Positions 44,028 to 54,347 of a stretch of 64,000 bases of DNA are shown here, in pieces. A model generated the notes under the pieces. The model did no database searches and was not told the DNA's origin. It saw only the letters and a list, made by a program, of their open reading frames with translations. The translations under genes were made by a program, and so were the position numbers. Position 1 is the stretch's first letter. Every line of letters starts with the position of its first letter. This DNA is from Candidatus Bacteroides intestinavium (lineage in GTDB: Bacteria > Bacteroidota > Bacteroidia > Bacteroidales > Bacteroidaceae): contig DWZE01000042.1 of assembly GCA_019118325.1 (NCBI GenBank), forward strand, positions 1-64,000. The letters run 5' to 3'.

Positions 44028-44112
44028 CAAAGTTTTTCTAAAACAAAGATACATTCAAAAATCTCTGCTTCACGCAAATTACTCCTGAAAATATATCCTC
44101 ACCGAAGCATTT

Positions 44113-44802
44113 TTATTCTTTGGGATAGCCTTCGTCCGTCCGTCCGCTATGCTTCAGCACCTTGGCATCGATGAAGAAGACGATTTCTTCGGCAATGTTA
44201 GTGATGTGGTCGCCAGAGCGTTCCAACTTGCGGAACACACTGAGCAACTCCAGACAATAGAGGGCACTGTCAGGATGCTGGCCGATGTATTCGGTCAGGA
44301 TGGCCGGAGCATTGGCGTTGATTTCGTCCACGAGGTTGTCCTTGGCAAAAACGGAAATGGCCAGTTCCTGGCTTTCCTCCTGGAGGGCGCGCTTGGCCAG
44401 TTCGAGCATGGACAACACTTGGGCTATCATCTCTTTCAGGCGCAACTTCTCCATCAGGTCGGCGTCCATGACAGGCTCCACCGTGTTCAAGGCAAAACGG
44501 GAAATCCCTTCGGCAAAGTCACCCAGACGCTCCAGGTCGTTGTTGATCTTCAGCATGGCCAACACGAAACGCAGGTCGATGGCCACGGGATTGTAGAGGG
44601 CGATGATGTCTTCCACATCGCTGTCTATTTTCAGCTCGAAGGCATTGACACGACGTTCGCATACACATACTTGTTGGGCCAGTTCACGGTCGGAAGTGAG
44701 CACGGCGTCGGCGGCACGTTCCAACTGGTTGTAGACCAAGGTCCACATCTCGTCCACTTCTTTCTTCAGCAAGACGAGTTCTGATTCTATGAATTTCACC
44801 AT
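44113..44802 (-). CDS. phoU: Phosphate signalling protein PhoU
   Basis: PhoU links the Pst transporter to the PhoR kinase and restrains phosphate uptake. The 229-residue protein has two three-helix repeats (ELVLLKKEVDEMWTLVYNQL; LKEMIAQVLSMLELAKRALQ) with metal-binding acidic stretches EKIDSDVED-like and DNLVDEINANAP, and RLGDFAEGISRFA / RSGDHITNIAEEIVFF. It is last in pstC-pstA-pstB-phoU, parted from pstB by an inverted repeat. Confidence 0.95.
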   Translation of the reverse strand: MVKFIESELVLLKKEVDEMWTLVYNQLERAADAVLTSDRELAQQVCVCERRVNAFELKIDSDVEDIIALYNPVAIDLRFVLAMLKINNDLERLGDFAEGISRFALNTVEPVMDADLMEKLRLKEMIAQVLSMLELAKRALQEESQELAISVFAKDNLVDEINANAPAILTEYIGQHPDSALYCLELLSVFRKLERSGDHITNIAEEIVFFIDAKVLKHSGRTDEGYPKE

Positions 44803-44847
44803 ATTATTGTGGGTTTTAAGTTGGTTAAATGATAATTTATCAGCGTT

Positions 44848-44962
44848 TTTTGGCGCGGATTACGCGGATTTCACGGATAATCTTTTCACTGTAAAACGCT
44901 GGATTCCATTGATTATACAAATAATAAATCCGCGTCCATCCGTGTAATCCGCGCCTAAACTA
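44848..44962. repeat. GCGGATTACGCGG inverted repeat (copy 3)
   Basis: GGCGCGGATTACGCGGATTT faces CCATCCGTGTAATCCGCGCC. The loop has AAACGCTGGATTCCATTGAT, also found in copy 4 at 60.7 kb. It lies inside the pst operon, between pstB and phoU. Confidence 0.8.
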
Positions 44963-44971
44963 AATTCCTGT

Positions 44972-45724
44972 TTACCCGAATCGTCCCGTAATGTAATTCT
45001 GGGTCTCCATCTTCGTCGGGTTCGTGAAGATATCCTTCGTGTCGCCGATTTCCACCATGTTGCCCATATAGAAGAAGGCGGTGCGGTCGCTGACGCGGGC
45101 CGCCTGCTGCATGTTGTGGGTGACGATGACGATGGTATAGTCTTTCTTCAACTCATGGATGAGTTCCTCCACCTTGGCCGTCGAGATGGGGTCGAGAGCC
45201 GAGGCCGGTTCGTCCATCAACAGGACGGAAGGCGACACGGCCATGGCGCGGGCTATGCACAGGCGCTGCTGCTGGCCGCCGGAGAGGGCATAGGCCGAAA
45301 CCTTCAGCTTGTCCTTCACCTCGTTCCACAAGGCGGCACCCTTCAGGGTCTCCTCCACCCGCTGGCGGATGAAGTTCTCGTCCTTCACGCCATTGACACG
45401 GAGACCGTAGGCCACGTTCTCGAAGATGCTCTTCGGAAAGGGGTTGGGGCGCTGGAAGACCATGCCGACATTCTTGCGCAACTCGTCCACCTGCACACCC
45501 TTGGCGTAGATGTCTTGCCCGTCAATGAGTATCCGGCCCTCCAGACGGGTTTCGGGGATAAGGTCGTTCATGCGGTTGAGCAGACGCAGGAAGGTGGACT
45601 TTCCGCATCCCGACGGGCCGATGAAGGCCACCACCGACTTTTCTTCAATGTCCATGCTGATGCCCTTCAAGGCGTGGAAGTTGCCGTACCAGAAGTTGAC
45701 ATCGCGCGTTTCGATTTTGTTCAT
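44972..45724 (-). CDS. pstB: Phosphate ABC transporter ATPase PstB
   Basis: The ATPase of the high-affinity phosphate importer. Walker [13 protein letters not shown], signature [14 protein letters not shown], Walker [13 protein letters not shown] and the switch His in VTHNM are all present in 250 residues. It follows pstA after 84 bp. Confidence 0.98.
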   Translation of the reverse strand: MNKIETRDVNFWYGNFHALKGISMDIEEKSVVAFIGPSGCGKSTFLRLLNRMNDLIPETRLEGRILIDGQDIYAKGVQVDELRKNVGMVFQRPNPFPKSIFENVAYGLRVNGVKDENFIRQRVEETLKGAALWNEVKDKLKVSAYALSGGQQQRLCIARAMAVSPSVLLMDEPASALDPISTAKVEELIHELKKDYTIVIVTHNMQQAARVSDRTAFFYMGNMVEIGDTKDIFTNPTKMETQNYITGRFG

Positions 45725-45808
45725 CTTATCTGTAGTATTAATGTTTCACAATAGGTTTTATGAGCGGACCCCGCGGGCAGGCTCGAGCGAACCGCTCGGT
45801 TTTTCTCA

Positions 45809-46669
45809 TCAGTTCGTCTTGATTTTCTTTTCAAAATGCTTGCGCAGGGCATTTGCCAGCAAATTTACGAAAAGAATGATAATAATCAATACCAAAGCCG
45901 TCCCGTATGCGATGGGAAGTTGTGCATCCAGGTCCGTGCCGCTGGTGGATATGACGTACAGGTGATAGGGCAAGGCCATGCACTGGTCGAAGATGCTGCC
46001 GGGAAGCTGGGGCAGGAAGTAGGCGGCGCAGGTGAAGAGGATGGGCGCCGTCTCGCCCGACACACGGCCCAAGGCCAGAATCAGACCTGTGATGATATTG
46101 GGCATACCCATGGGCAGGATGACGTGCCAGATGGTCTGGAGCTTCGTGGCACCCAACGCACGGCTGCCCTCGCGCATGCTGTCGGGGATGGCCTTCAGCG
46201 CCTCCTCGGTCGTGCGGATGACAAGGGGCAAGGCCAGCAGGCCCAGCGTGAGCGAACCGGCCAGGATACTGTCACCGAAACCCAGGTAGTTGACAAACAG
46301 GGACATGCCAAACAGGCCGAACACGATGGAAGGAATGCCGCTCAGGTTGTTGGTCATCACCCGGATGAAGCGGACAATCCAGCCCTTCGGGGCATACTCG
46401 TTCATATAGATACCGCTCATCACGCCCACCGGGAAAGCGAACAGGGCGCTGCCTACCATCAGCCAGAACGTGCCGACGATGGCGGGCCAGATGCCGCCGG
46501 CGGTCATGCCGTCCTCGGGGGCCGTGGTCAGGAAGTCCCAGTCGATGACACCGATGCCCTTGACGATGATGAATCCCAGGATGGCGAAAAGTATCACCAC
46601 CACTCCCAAACTCAACAGACGGAACAGGCCGAATGCGATTTTCTGCGTAAGACGTTTTCTTGTTGCCAT
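45809..46669 (-). CDS. pstA: Phosphate ABC transporter permease PstA
   Basis: A 286-residue inner-membrane permease with about six membrane helices. GTFWLMVGSALFAFPVGVMS, MNEYAPKGW, NLSGIPSIVFGLFGMSLFV, and EALKAIPDSMREGSRALGAT (the ATPase-contact loop) identify PstA. It starts 3 bp after pstC. Confidence 0.97.
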   Translation of the reverse strand: MATRKRLTQKIAFGLFRLLSLGVVVILFAILGFIIVKGIGVIDWDFLTTAPEDGMTAGGIWPAIVGTFWLMVGSALFAFPVGVMSGIYMNEYAPKGWIVRFIRVMTNNLSGIPSIVFGLFGMSLFVNYLGFGDSILAGSLTLGLLALPLVIRTTEEALKAIPDSMREGSRALGATKLQTIWHVILPMGMPNIITGLILALGRVSGETAPILFTCAAYFLPQLPGSIFDQCMALPYHLYVISTSGTDLDAQLPIAYGTALVLIIIILFVNLLANALRKHFEKKIKTN

Positions 46670-46672
46670 AAG

Positions 46673-47857
46673 TTATCTCTGCTTATTAGACACGGCCTCT
46701 ACCGTGAAGTTGATTAACAAACTGATGAAGAAGAGCACCACGCCCAGCATGAACAGGGCGCCATAGTGCGCGCCGCCGGCCGGCGCCTCGCCCAGTTCCG
46801 CGGCGATGGTGGCGGGGATGGTGCGCAGAGGCTCGAGGATGCTGTGCGGGATGACGGCGGCGTTGCCCGTCACCATCAGCACGGCCATCGTCTCGCCCAC
46901 CGCACGGCCGATGCCCAGCACCACGCCGGAGGTGATGCCGGAGATGGAATACGGGATGACTACCTTATATATAGTCTGCCAATGCGTGGCGCCCAGGGCC
47001 AGGCTGGCTTCGCGCATGGCACGGGGGCAGTTGCGCATGGCGTCCTCGGTGACGGTGATGATGGTGGGCAGGGCCATGATGGCCAGCACCAGCGCACCCG
47101 CCAGGCCACTCTCGCCCACCGGCAGGTTGAAGAACTCCTGCAGGAAAGGCACAATGACGATGAGGCCGAAGAAGCCGTAGACCACCGAGGGGATGCCGCT
47201 CAACAATTCGATGACCGGCTTCAGCATGTTCCTCACCCGGTGATTGGCCACCTCGGACATGTAGATGGCCACAGCCAAGCCAAAGGGCAGGGCTATCAGG
47301 ATGGCGAAGAAGCTGACCCACAACGTGCCCGTCACCAAGGGCAGGAAGCCGAACTGGGGAGCAGGCGTAGCCGTGGGAAACCACTCGGCCCCGGCAAACA
47401 CGTCCTTCACGGAAATCGTGTTGTCCTTCACCAGATGGACAGAATCGGGCTGCACGATGAACTGGCCGGGCACAAAGGCGATGATGCCCGGCGTACGCTC
47501 CACCAGCGAAGTGATGCAGGTGCCGGCATTCTCGTAGGCCGCGCCCAGCTGCTCGTCGGTGAAGTAGGTGGTCACGTCCTCCAGACGGAACAGCTTGATG
47601 GGCCGGTCTTCGCCCCCCACCTCCTTCCAGTTGGTGATTTCTTCGTCGAAGATGTCCTTGATTTCCCGGGGAGAAAGTTCATCCACCACGTTTTCCTTGT
47701 TCAGTGCCAATACGTATCCCTCTTCGATAACCTTGCTCCCGAACAGGCCCAAAGCCTCCGAGAAGAGGAAGAGGACGATGAGCACAATCGTCAAACTCGT
47801 CACAAAGCCGCTACATGTCAGTATCCCTGCGACAATCTTTTCCAATACATTTCTCAT
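46673..47857 (-). CDS. pstC: Phosphate ABC transporter permease PstC with inserted PstS-like segment
   Basis: The 394-residue permease is about 80-100 residues longer than usual PstC. After the first membrane helix (residues 20-40) a soluble segment of about 100 residues is inserted. It contains DIFDEEITNWKEVGGEDRPI and ERTPGIIAFVPGQFIV, which align with residues 127-146 and about 186-200 of PstS in this window (11 identical residues in TNWKEVGGEDR). The phosphate-binding TSSGT of PstS is replaced by DVTTY. The rest is a normal permease (SGIPSVVYGFFGLIVIVPFL, EDAMRNCPRAMREASLALGA). Confidence 0.96.
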   Translation of the reverse strand: MRNVLEKIVAGILTCSGFVTSLTIVLIVLFLFSEALGLFGSKVIEEGYVLALNKENVVDELSPREIKDIFDEEITNWKEVGGEDRPIKLFRLEDVTTYFTDEQLGAAYENAGTCITSLVERTPGIIAFVPGQFIVQPDSVHLVKDNTISVKDVFAGAEWFPTATPAPQFGFLPLVTGTLWVSFFAILIALPFGLAVAIYMSEVANHRVRNMLKPVIELLSGIPSVVYGFFGLIVIVPFLQEFFNLPVGESGLAGALVLAIMALPTIITVTEDAMRNCPRAMREASLALGATHWQTIYKVVIPYSISGITSGVVLGIGRAVGETMAVLMVTGNAAVIPHSILEPLRTIPATIAAELGEAPAGGAHYGALFMLGVVLFFISLLINFTVEAVSNKQR

Positions 47858-47950
47858 ATATCAATAAGTCGGTTATTGTTTTCCGCGTGCAAAGAAAGAG
47901 GATAGATGTTAAAGGAGTGTGTCTAACGCTTGAAAGAAGTATTTCATTTC

Positions 47951-47968
47951 TGTTACAATTATGTTACA
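47951..47968. promoter_or_regulatory. Putative Pho box between pstC and pstS
   Basis: TGTTACA-ATTA-TGTTACA: two identical 7-bp direct repeats with a 4-bp spacer, thus an 11-bp period as in PhoB boxes (CTGTCAT repeats). It lies 84 bp before the pstS ATG and 94 bp before the pstC ATG. The -7-like TTACTTTG of pstS is at 48016-48023. Control by PhoB is inferred. Confidence 0.6.
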
Positions 47969-48051
47969 TTCGCTTCCACCGGAGGATTTGTAAAGACAAT
48001 GTAATATCCATTCCTTTACTTTGCACCCGGAAAACCAATTGAACTAAGCAC

Positions 48052-48873
48052 ATGATGAAAAAAAACATTATCTTGCTCATCGGACTCCTGCTGACAACCC
48101 TCTGCAGTCACGTACAAGCCCAACGCATCAAGGGCAGCGACACGGTACTCCCCATCGCCCAACAGACGGCTGAACGCTTCATGGCGCTGGACCCCAACGC
48201 GCGCGTCACCGTCACCGGAGGCGGTAGCGGCGTAGGCATCTCCGCCTTGCTGGACAAGACCACGGACATCGCCATGGCTTCGCGAAGCATCAAGTTCGGC
48301 GAAACAATGAAGGCCAAAAAGCTTGGCGAAGACCTCACGGAAGCCATCATTGCCTATGACGCCCTGGCCGTAGTGGTGCATCCCTCCAACCCCGTAAGCC
48401 GGTTGACCCGCGAACAGCTGGAGGGCATCTTCCGCGGTAAAATCACCAACTGGAAAGAAGTGGGCGGCGAAGACCGCAAGATTGTGGTCTACTCCCGCGA
48501 GACCTCTTCCGGTACCTACGAGTTCTTCAAGGAAAGCGTATTGAAGAACAAAAACTACATGGCCGGCAGCCTCTCCATGCCTGCCACGGGCGCCATCATC
48601 CAGTCGGTCAGCCAGACCCGGGGCGCCATCGGCTACGTGGGCCTGGCTTACGTGTCCCACCGCATCAAGACGCTCGCCATCTCTTACGACGGACAGCACT
48701 TCGCAGAGCCTTCGCTGGAGAACGCCATCGACAAGTCCTACCCCATCGTGCGCCCCCTATACTATTATTATAATGCACAGGACTCGGCCCGGGTAGCTCC
48801 GCTCATGCGCTTCATCCTCTCGGACGAAGGACAGGAAATCATCAAAAAAAGCGGATATATACCGGTGAAGTAA
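48052..48873 (+). CDS. pstS: Periplasmic phosphate-binding protein PstS
   Basis: It captures phosphate for the PstCAB importer. The 273-residue protein has a signal peptide (IILLIGLLLTTLCSHVQAQ). IKGSDTVLPIAQQTAERFM and VTGGGSGVGISALLDKTTDI bind phosphate with SRETSSGTYEFF. ATG at 48052 or 48055 (MMKK). It is divergent from pstC, so the whole importer is covered from one control region. Confidence 0.97.
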   Translation: MMKKNIILLIGLLLTTLCSHVQAQRIKGSDTVLPIAQQTAERFMALDPNARVTVTGGGSGVGISALLDKTTDIAMASRSIKFGETMKAKKLGEDLTEAIIAYDALAVVVHPSNPVSRLTREQLEGIFRGKITNWKEVGGEDRKIVVYSRETSSGTYEFFKESVLKNKNYMAGSLSMPATGAIIQSVSQTRGAIGYVGLAYVSHRIKTLAISYDGQHFAEPSLENAIDKSYPIVRPLYYYYNAQDSARVAPLMRFILSDEGQEIIKKSGYIPVK

Positions 48874-48894
48874 CGATTTCCAAGAAAATAGTCG

Positions 48895-48902
48895 TACTTT
48901 TG
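48895..48902 (+). promoter_or_regulatory. Promoter of glnS
   Basis: TACTTTTG lies 27 bp before the first ATG of glnS, so the protein must start at 48929 or later and not at the frame's upstream codons. Confidence 0.65.
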
Positions 48903-48928
48903 TGCCAAAATACGTAAAGAACAGCGTT

Positions 48929-50671
<1,743 letters not shown>

Positions 50672-50696
50672 AAAAACGACCAGGAAGGTTAACTGT

Positions 50697-50737
50697 TAGT
50701 CCAAGGTGGACAATTCGTACGTCCCGCCTTGGACTAA
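50697..50737 (+). terminator. glnS terminator
   Basis: An 11-bp stem TTAGTCCAAGG / CCTTGGACTAA (50697-50706 with 50727-50737) follows glnS by 25 bp and precedes TTTGTTGT. A related GTCCAAC / TGGACG pairing continues further right. Confidence 0.65.
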
Positions 50738-50805
50738 TTTGTTGTCCCCCCCTGGACGTGTCACCCGTCCAACAGTGAACGAAAGTTGACAAAATTACCG
50801 TATTG

Positions 50806-50989
50806 ACCCGTTGGCGGAATTAATTGTGGCATGAAAGCCTACGAGCGGGGATATCTCCGGGTCAGGGCGAAGATATCTGCGGACAAGGACGGAGATATCT
50901 GCGGACAAAAGCGGAGATATCTACCCGCAAAGCCGCACAAGGGACTGACAGATAAAGTGCATATTGTGGTCATAATTCCGCCAACGGGT
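50806..50989. repeat. MITE-like element D with terminal inverted repeats and a GATATC array
   Basis: It begins ACCCGTTGGCGGAATTA and ends TAATTCCGCCAACGGGT, a perfect 17-bp inverted pair. It has the same inside order as element C: four GATATC units, then CGCACAAGGGACTGACAGAT and AAAGTGCATATT. Short words CGTATTG (left) and CGTATGG (right) flank it and may be a target-site duplication with one mismatch. It lies between glnS and the TPR gene. Confidence 0.85.
50850..50921. repeat. GATATC array with 22-bp period (array 4)
   Basis: GATATC begins at 50850, 50872, 50894 and 50916, all 22 bp apart. The common unit is CGGAGATATCTGCGG plus ACAAGGA, nearly the same as array 2. Confidence 0.93.
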
Positions 50990-51147
50990 CGTATGGTTAT
51001 TTATTATTAATTATTCCCCTGTCTCTACGATGCATATGCCAGAAACATATCGGCAACGACACCAGCGCAGCCGGCAGTGGCACGAACCCCATCCAGCCTG
51101 GCTCCATTTTTTTACATAAGATAAGAACAGTTCCGATTTCTTTTCTC

Positions 51148-51155
51148 TATATTTG
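51148..51155 (+). promoter_or_regulatory. Promoter of the TPR gene
   Basis: TATATTTG lies 27 bp before the ATG. The start site would be some 230 bp after the last GATATC unit. Confidence 0.6.
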
Positions 51156-51182
51156 TAGCCGTTAAGCATAAACAGAACCTCT

Positions 51183-52601
51183 ATGAACAAAAAAAACCTG
51201 CTATCGGGAAGAGACAGAGAACTGGCCGAACTGGCCGAACAATACGAGAACGCCAAAGCCGAGAACCGGAACGTCTACATGGACGCGGACGACCTGGCCG
51301 ACCTGGCCGACTGGTATGAAGTGCGGCAACAGCCGGACATGGCCATGGAGGTCGTGGAATACGGCCTGAAGCTGCACCCGGCCAGCTTTGCATTGCTGAC
51401 GGAGAAAGCCTACCTCTTCCTGGACTACCATGACACCGACAGCGCCCAGGAAATCGTCGACGACCTGAACGCGAAATCCACTGAAACCAAGATTATCCAA
51501 GCACAGATATACATCCTCCAAGGCAAGGATATACAGGCCAAGCAAATGCTCAGCACCATCAGCGACAAGGAAAGCGTGGACACGATGGTCAGCGTGGCCT
51601 ACATGTACGTCAACACCCATCACCCCGAGGAAGCGTTGAAATGGCTGGAGCCCGGCATTGGCAAATACGAGGACGACGAACCCTTCATGTGCATCGTGGC
51701 CGACTCCTATTACGGCCTGGGGAGGCTGGACGAAGCCATGGAAATCTACAACCGGCTGATTGACCTGAACCCCTACTCCTCTTCCTACTGGTATGGCCTG
51801 GCCCGTTGCTATTTCGACAAGCAGATGTATGACAAAGCCATCGAATCCTGCGACTACGCCAACCTGGCGGACGAGGATTTCCCGGACGCCTATATGATGA
51901 AAGGCCATGCCTTCTTCTACCTGCAGAACGACGCAAAGGCCTTGGAGAACTTCCGGAAAGCCCAGGAACTGGGCGTGGTGTCAGCCAGCTTCGTCGCCAC
52001 ATTCATCGGCCTGGGCTACATGGCCGAAGAGAAATGGGCACAAGCCTATGCGCACCTGCAAGATGCCATCGACAACTATGAGGACGACGACACGGTCATC
52101 ACGCTCTCCATGCTCTATGCCAATGCAGGCTTATGCCTCCGCAAGATGGGCCAAAAGAGAAAGGCCAACCAATATTGGAAGCTGGCCCACGAGGAAAATC
52201 CCGAAGACCCGGAAACCTACCTGATAGAAGGGAAAATGTATCTGGAAGAAAAGAACTACGGCAAATGCGAGCGGTGCTGGGCAATGGCCCTGCAGCTTGC
52301 CCCCACCGCCTACACCTGGCATGAAATCGGCATGGCCTGTCTGGAACAAGGCGGCCTGGAACAAGGGCGGAAAGCCTTCGAGAACGTCAGGCAAATCAAC
52401 CCGGACTTCTACGAAATCAACGAAAAGCTGGCCACGGTATGCCTGCTGCTGAAAGACAAGGAGAACTTCCAGAAATACAACCAGCTATGCAAGCATCCCA
52501 TTACCATGGACGACCTTCAGCGGGTGCAGGAATTTCTGAAGAAAGAAAATCAAGAAGGTATGTTGCAGGCAATGAGGAATATACTGAAGGCGCTGCAATG
52601 A
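51183..52601 (+). CDS. Tetratricopeptide-repeat protein
   Basis: A 472-residue soluble protein built almost wholly of TPR units (YYGLGRLDEAMEIYNRLIDL, YWYGLARCYFDKQMYDKAIE, MKGHAFFYLQNDAKALENFR, GLGYMAEEKWAQAYAHLQDA and later units). There is no signal peptide or enzyme domain. It probably scaffolds other proteins. It is alone in its transcript and converges with glmM across an inverted repeat. Confidence 0.9.
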   Translation: MNKKNLLSGRDRELAELAEQYENAKAENRNVYMDADDLADLADWYEVRQQPDMAMEVVEYGLKLHPASFALLTEKAYLFLDYHDTDSAQEIVDDLNAKSTETKIIQAQIYILQGKDIQAKQMLSTISDKESVDTMVSVAYMYVNTHHPEEALKWLEPGIGKYEDDEPFMCIVADSYYGLGRLDEAMEIYNRLIDLNPYSSSYWYGLARCYFDKQMYDKAIESCDYANLADEDFPDAYMMKGHAFFYLQNDAKALENFRKAQELGVVSASFVATFIGLGYMAEEKWAQAYAHLQDAIDNYEDDDTVITLSMLYANAGLCLRKMGQKRKANQYWKLAHEENPEDPETYLIEGKMYLEEKNYGKCERCWAMALQLAPTAYTWHEIGMACLEQGGLEQGRKAFENVRQINPDFYEINEKLATVCLLLKDKENFQKYNQLCKHPITMDDLQRVQEFLKKENQEGMLQAMRNILKALQ

Positions 52602-52605
52602 TTTG

Positions 52606-52756
52606 GAAGGAGTGAGAGGGAGTTAGAAGTAGTTAGAGGGAGTTAGAAGGAGTTAGAGGCCGATAGTTGGTCCGTCGGAAATAGACGGAAAGGTATTGGC
52701 CTTTAACTCCCCAAGCGAAGCGATAACTCCCTTTAACTCCCTCTCACTCCTTCTAA
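52606..52756. repeat. Low-complexity inverted repeat, AGTTA family (copy 3)
   Basis: GGAGTTAGAAGGAGTTAGAG words at the left face CTTTAACTCCCTCTCACTCC at the right, in 10-bp steps. GGCCTTTAACTCCCC and AAGCGAAGCGATAACTCC are shared with copies 4-6. It sits between the converging TPR and glmM genes. Confidence 0.75.
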
Positions 52757-52763
52757 AAAAGAA

Positions 52764-54152
52764 CTACCGCGCCAGTTCCTCGATGACCTTCATCACCTGG
52801 CGGCCGATTTCCTCAGCCTCTTCCGGGGTATGTGCCTCGCTGTAGACACGGATGATAGGCTCGGTATTACTCTTGCGCAGGTGCACCCATTTATCGGGGA
52901 AGTCTATCTTCACGCCGTCGATATCAGTTATCTGCTCGTCCTTATAGAGTTCCTTCACCTTAGCCAGGATGGCATCCACATTGGTATCGGGCGTCAGGTC
53001 CACCCGGTTCTTGGCCATGAAGTAGGCAGGATAGGTGGCACGCAGTTCACTCACTTTCTTTCCCTCGTGTGCCAGGTGGCTCAGGAAGAGAGCAATGCCC
53101 ACCAAGGCGTCACGGCCATAATGGCTGGCAGGATAGATGACACCACCGTTTCCTTCACCGCCGATGACGGCACCCACTTCCTTCATCTTGGTCGTCACGT
53201 TCACCTCGCCCACGGCAGAAGCGTAATAGGACTGTCCATAGCGGGCCGTCACATCACGCAGGGCACGCGTGGAACTGAGGTTGGAAACCGTTGTGCCGGG
53301 CGTGTGTTTCAGTACATAGTCTGCTACGCTGACCAGCGTATACTCCTCGCCATACATGCGTCCGTCCTCGCAAATGATTGCCAGACGGTCCACATCCGGG
53401 TCTACGACAAAAGCCACGTCATTCCCTCCCTTTGCCATCAGGCTCATAATGTCGCCCAGGTTACGCTCCAGGGGTTCGGGATTATGCTGGAAGTTGCCGG
53501 TAGGCTCACAGTACAGTTTTTCTACGTGCTGAACCCCCAATCTCTGCAACAGTTCGGGCAGGATAATTCCCCCTACCGAATTGACGCAATCAATAGCCAC
53601 GTGGAAATCCGCCTTACGGATAGCCTCCACGTCCACCAGGTCAAGGGCCAGGACACTATCAATATGCTTTTGGTTATAAGTCAAGTCCTTGCGGTACGTG
53701 CCCAGTTTGTCCACCTCTGCATACTCAAAGGCTTCGGCCTCCGCAATGCGCAACACTTCGTTGCCTTCCTCCTTGTTGAGGAACTCACCCTTCTCGTTCA
53801 GCAGCTTCAAGGCGTTCCACTGCTTGGGGTTATGCGAAGCGGTCAGGATGATGCCGCCGCTGGCGCCTTCCATGGTCACGGCCAGTTCGGTAGTAGGAGT
53901 GGAGGCAAAGTCGATGTCCACCACATCCCAGCCCATACCCATCAGGGTACCGACCACCACGTCCTTCACCATTTCTCCGGAAAGGCGGGCGTCACGACCT
54001 ACCACAATTTTATTACTCTTCACTGTACACGTCTTGCGAATCAAGGTCGCATAAGCCGATGTGAACTTCACGATATCCAACGGGTTCAGCCCTTCACCGG
54101 CCTTTCCGCCGATAGTACCGCGGATGCCGGATATGGATTTAATTAGTGTCAT
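52764..54152 (-). CDS. glmM: Phosphoglucosamine mutase
   Basis: It interconverts glucosamine-6- and -1-phosphate for cell-wall precursors. The 462-residue alpha-D-phosphohexomutase has the phosphoserine loop in LTASHNPKQWNALK, metal-binding DPDVDRLAI, GEGNGGVIYPASH and the C-terminal RKSNTEPIIRVYSEA. The start is MTLIKSISGIRGT. It ends a long leftward run. Confidence 0.93.
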   Translation of the reverse strand: MTLIKSISGIRGTIGGKAGEGLNPLDIVKFTSAYATLIRKTCTVKSNKIVVGRDARLSGEMVKDVVVGTLMGMGWDVVDIDFASTPTTELAVTMEGASGGIILTASHNPKQWNALKLLNEKGEFLNKEEGNEVLRIAEAEAFEYAEVDKLGTYRKDLTYNQKHIDSVLALDLVDVEAIRKADFHVAIDCVNSVGGIILPELLQRLGVQHVEKLYCEPTGNFQHNPEPLERNLGDIMSLMAKGGNDVAFVVDPDVDRLAIICEDGRMYGEEYTLVSVADYVLKHTPGTTVSNLSSTRALRDVTARYGQSYYASAVGEVNVTTKMKEVGAVIGGEGNGGVIYPASHYGRDALVGIALFLSHLAHEGKKVSELRATYPAYFMAKNRVDLTPDTNVDAILAKVKELYKDEQITDIDGVKIDFPDKWVHLRKSNTEPIIRVYSEAHTPEEAEEIGRQVMKVIEELAR

Positions 54153-54184
54153 GTCTGTCGTATTTAGTTAAAAATAAGTTGTTT

Positions 54185-54325
54185 TTAAGGTTAAGTAGAG
54201 GAGGAAGTCCCAAGGAACCAGAGGAAGTCAGAGGGCAATAGTCGATTCGGCAAGAAGAGACGAAAGGTATTGGCCTTTAACTCCCCACCAAGCGAAGCGA
54301 TAACTCCTTCTAACTCTCTTTCACT
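54185..54325. repeat. Low-complexity inverted repeat, AGTTA family (copy 4)
   Basis: Imperfect arms; the right part has TTGGCCTTTAACTCCCC and AAGCGAAGCGATAACTCC as in copies 3, 5 and 6. It lies just past the stop of the DUF4827 gene (leftward) and before the glmM start. Confidence 0.7.
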
Positions 54326-54347
54326 CTTGCAAGGCTTCGATTCCCAC

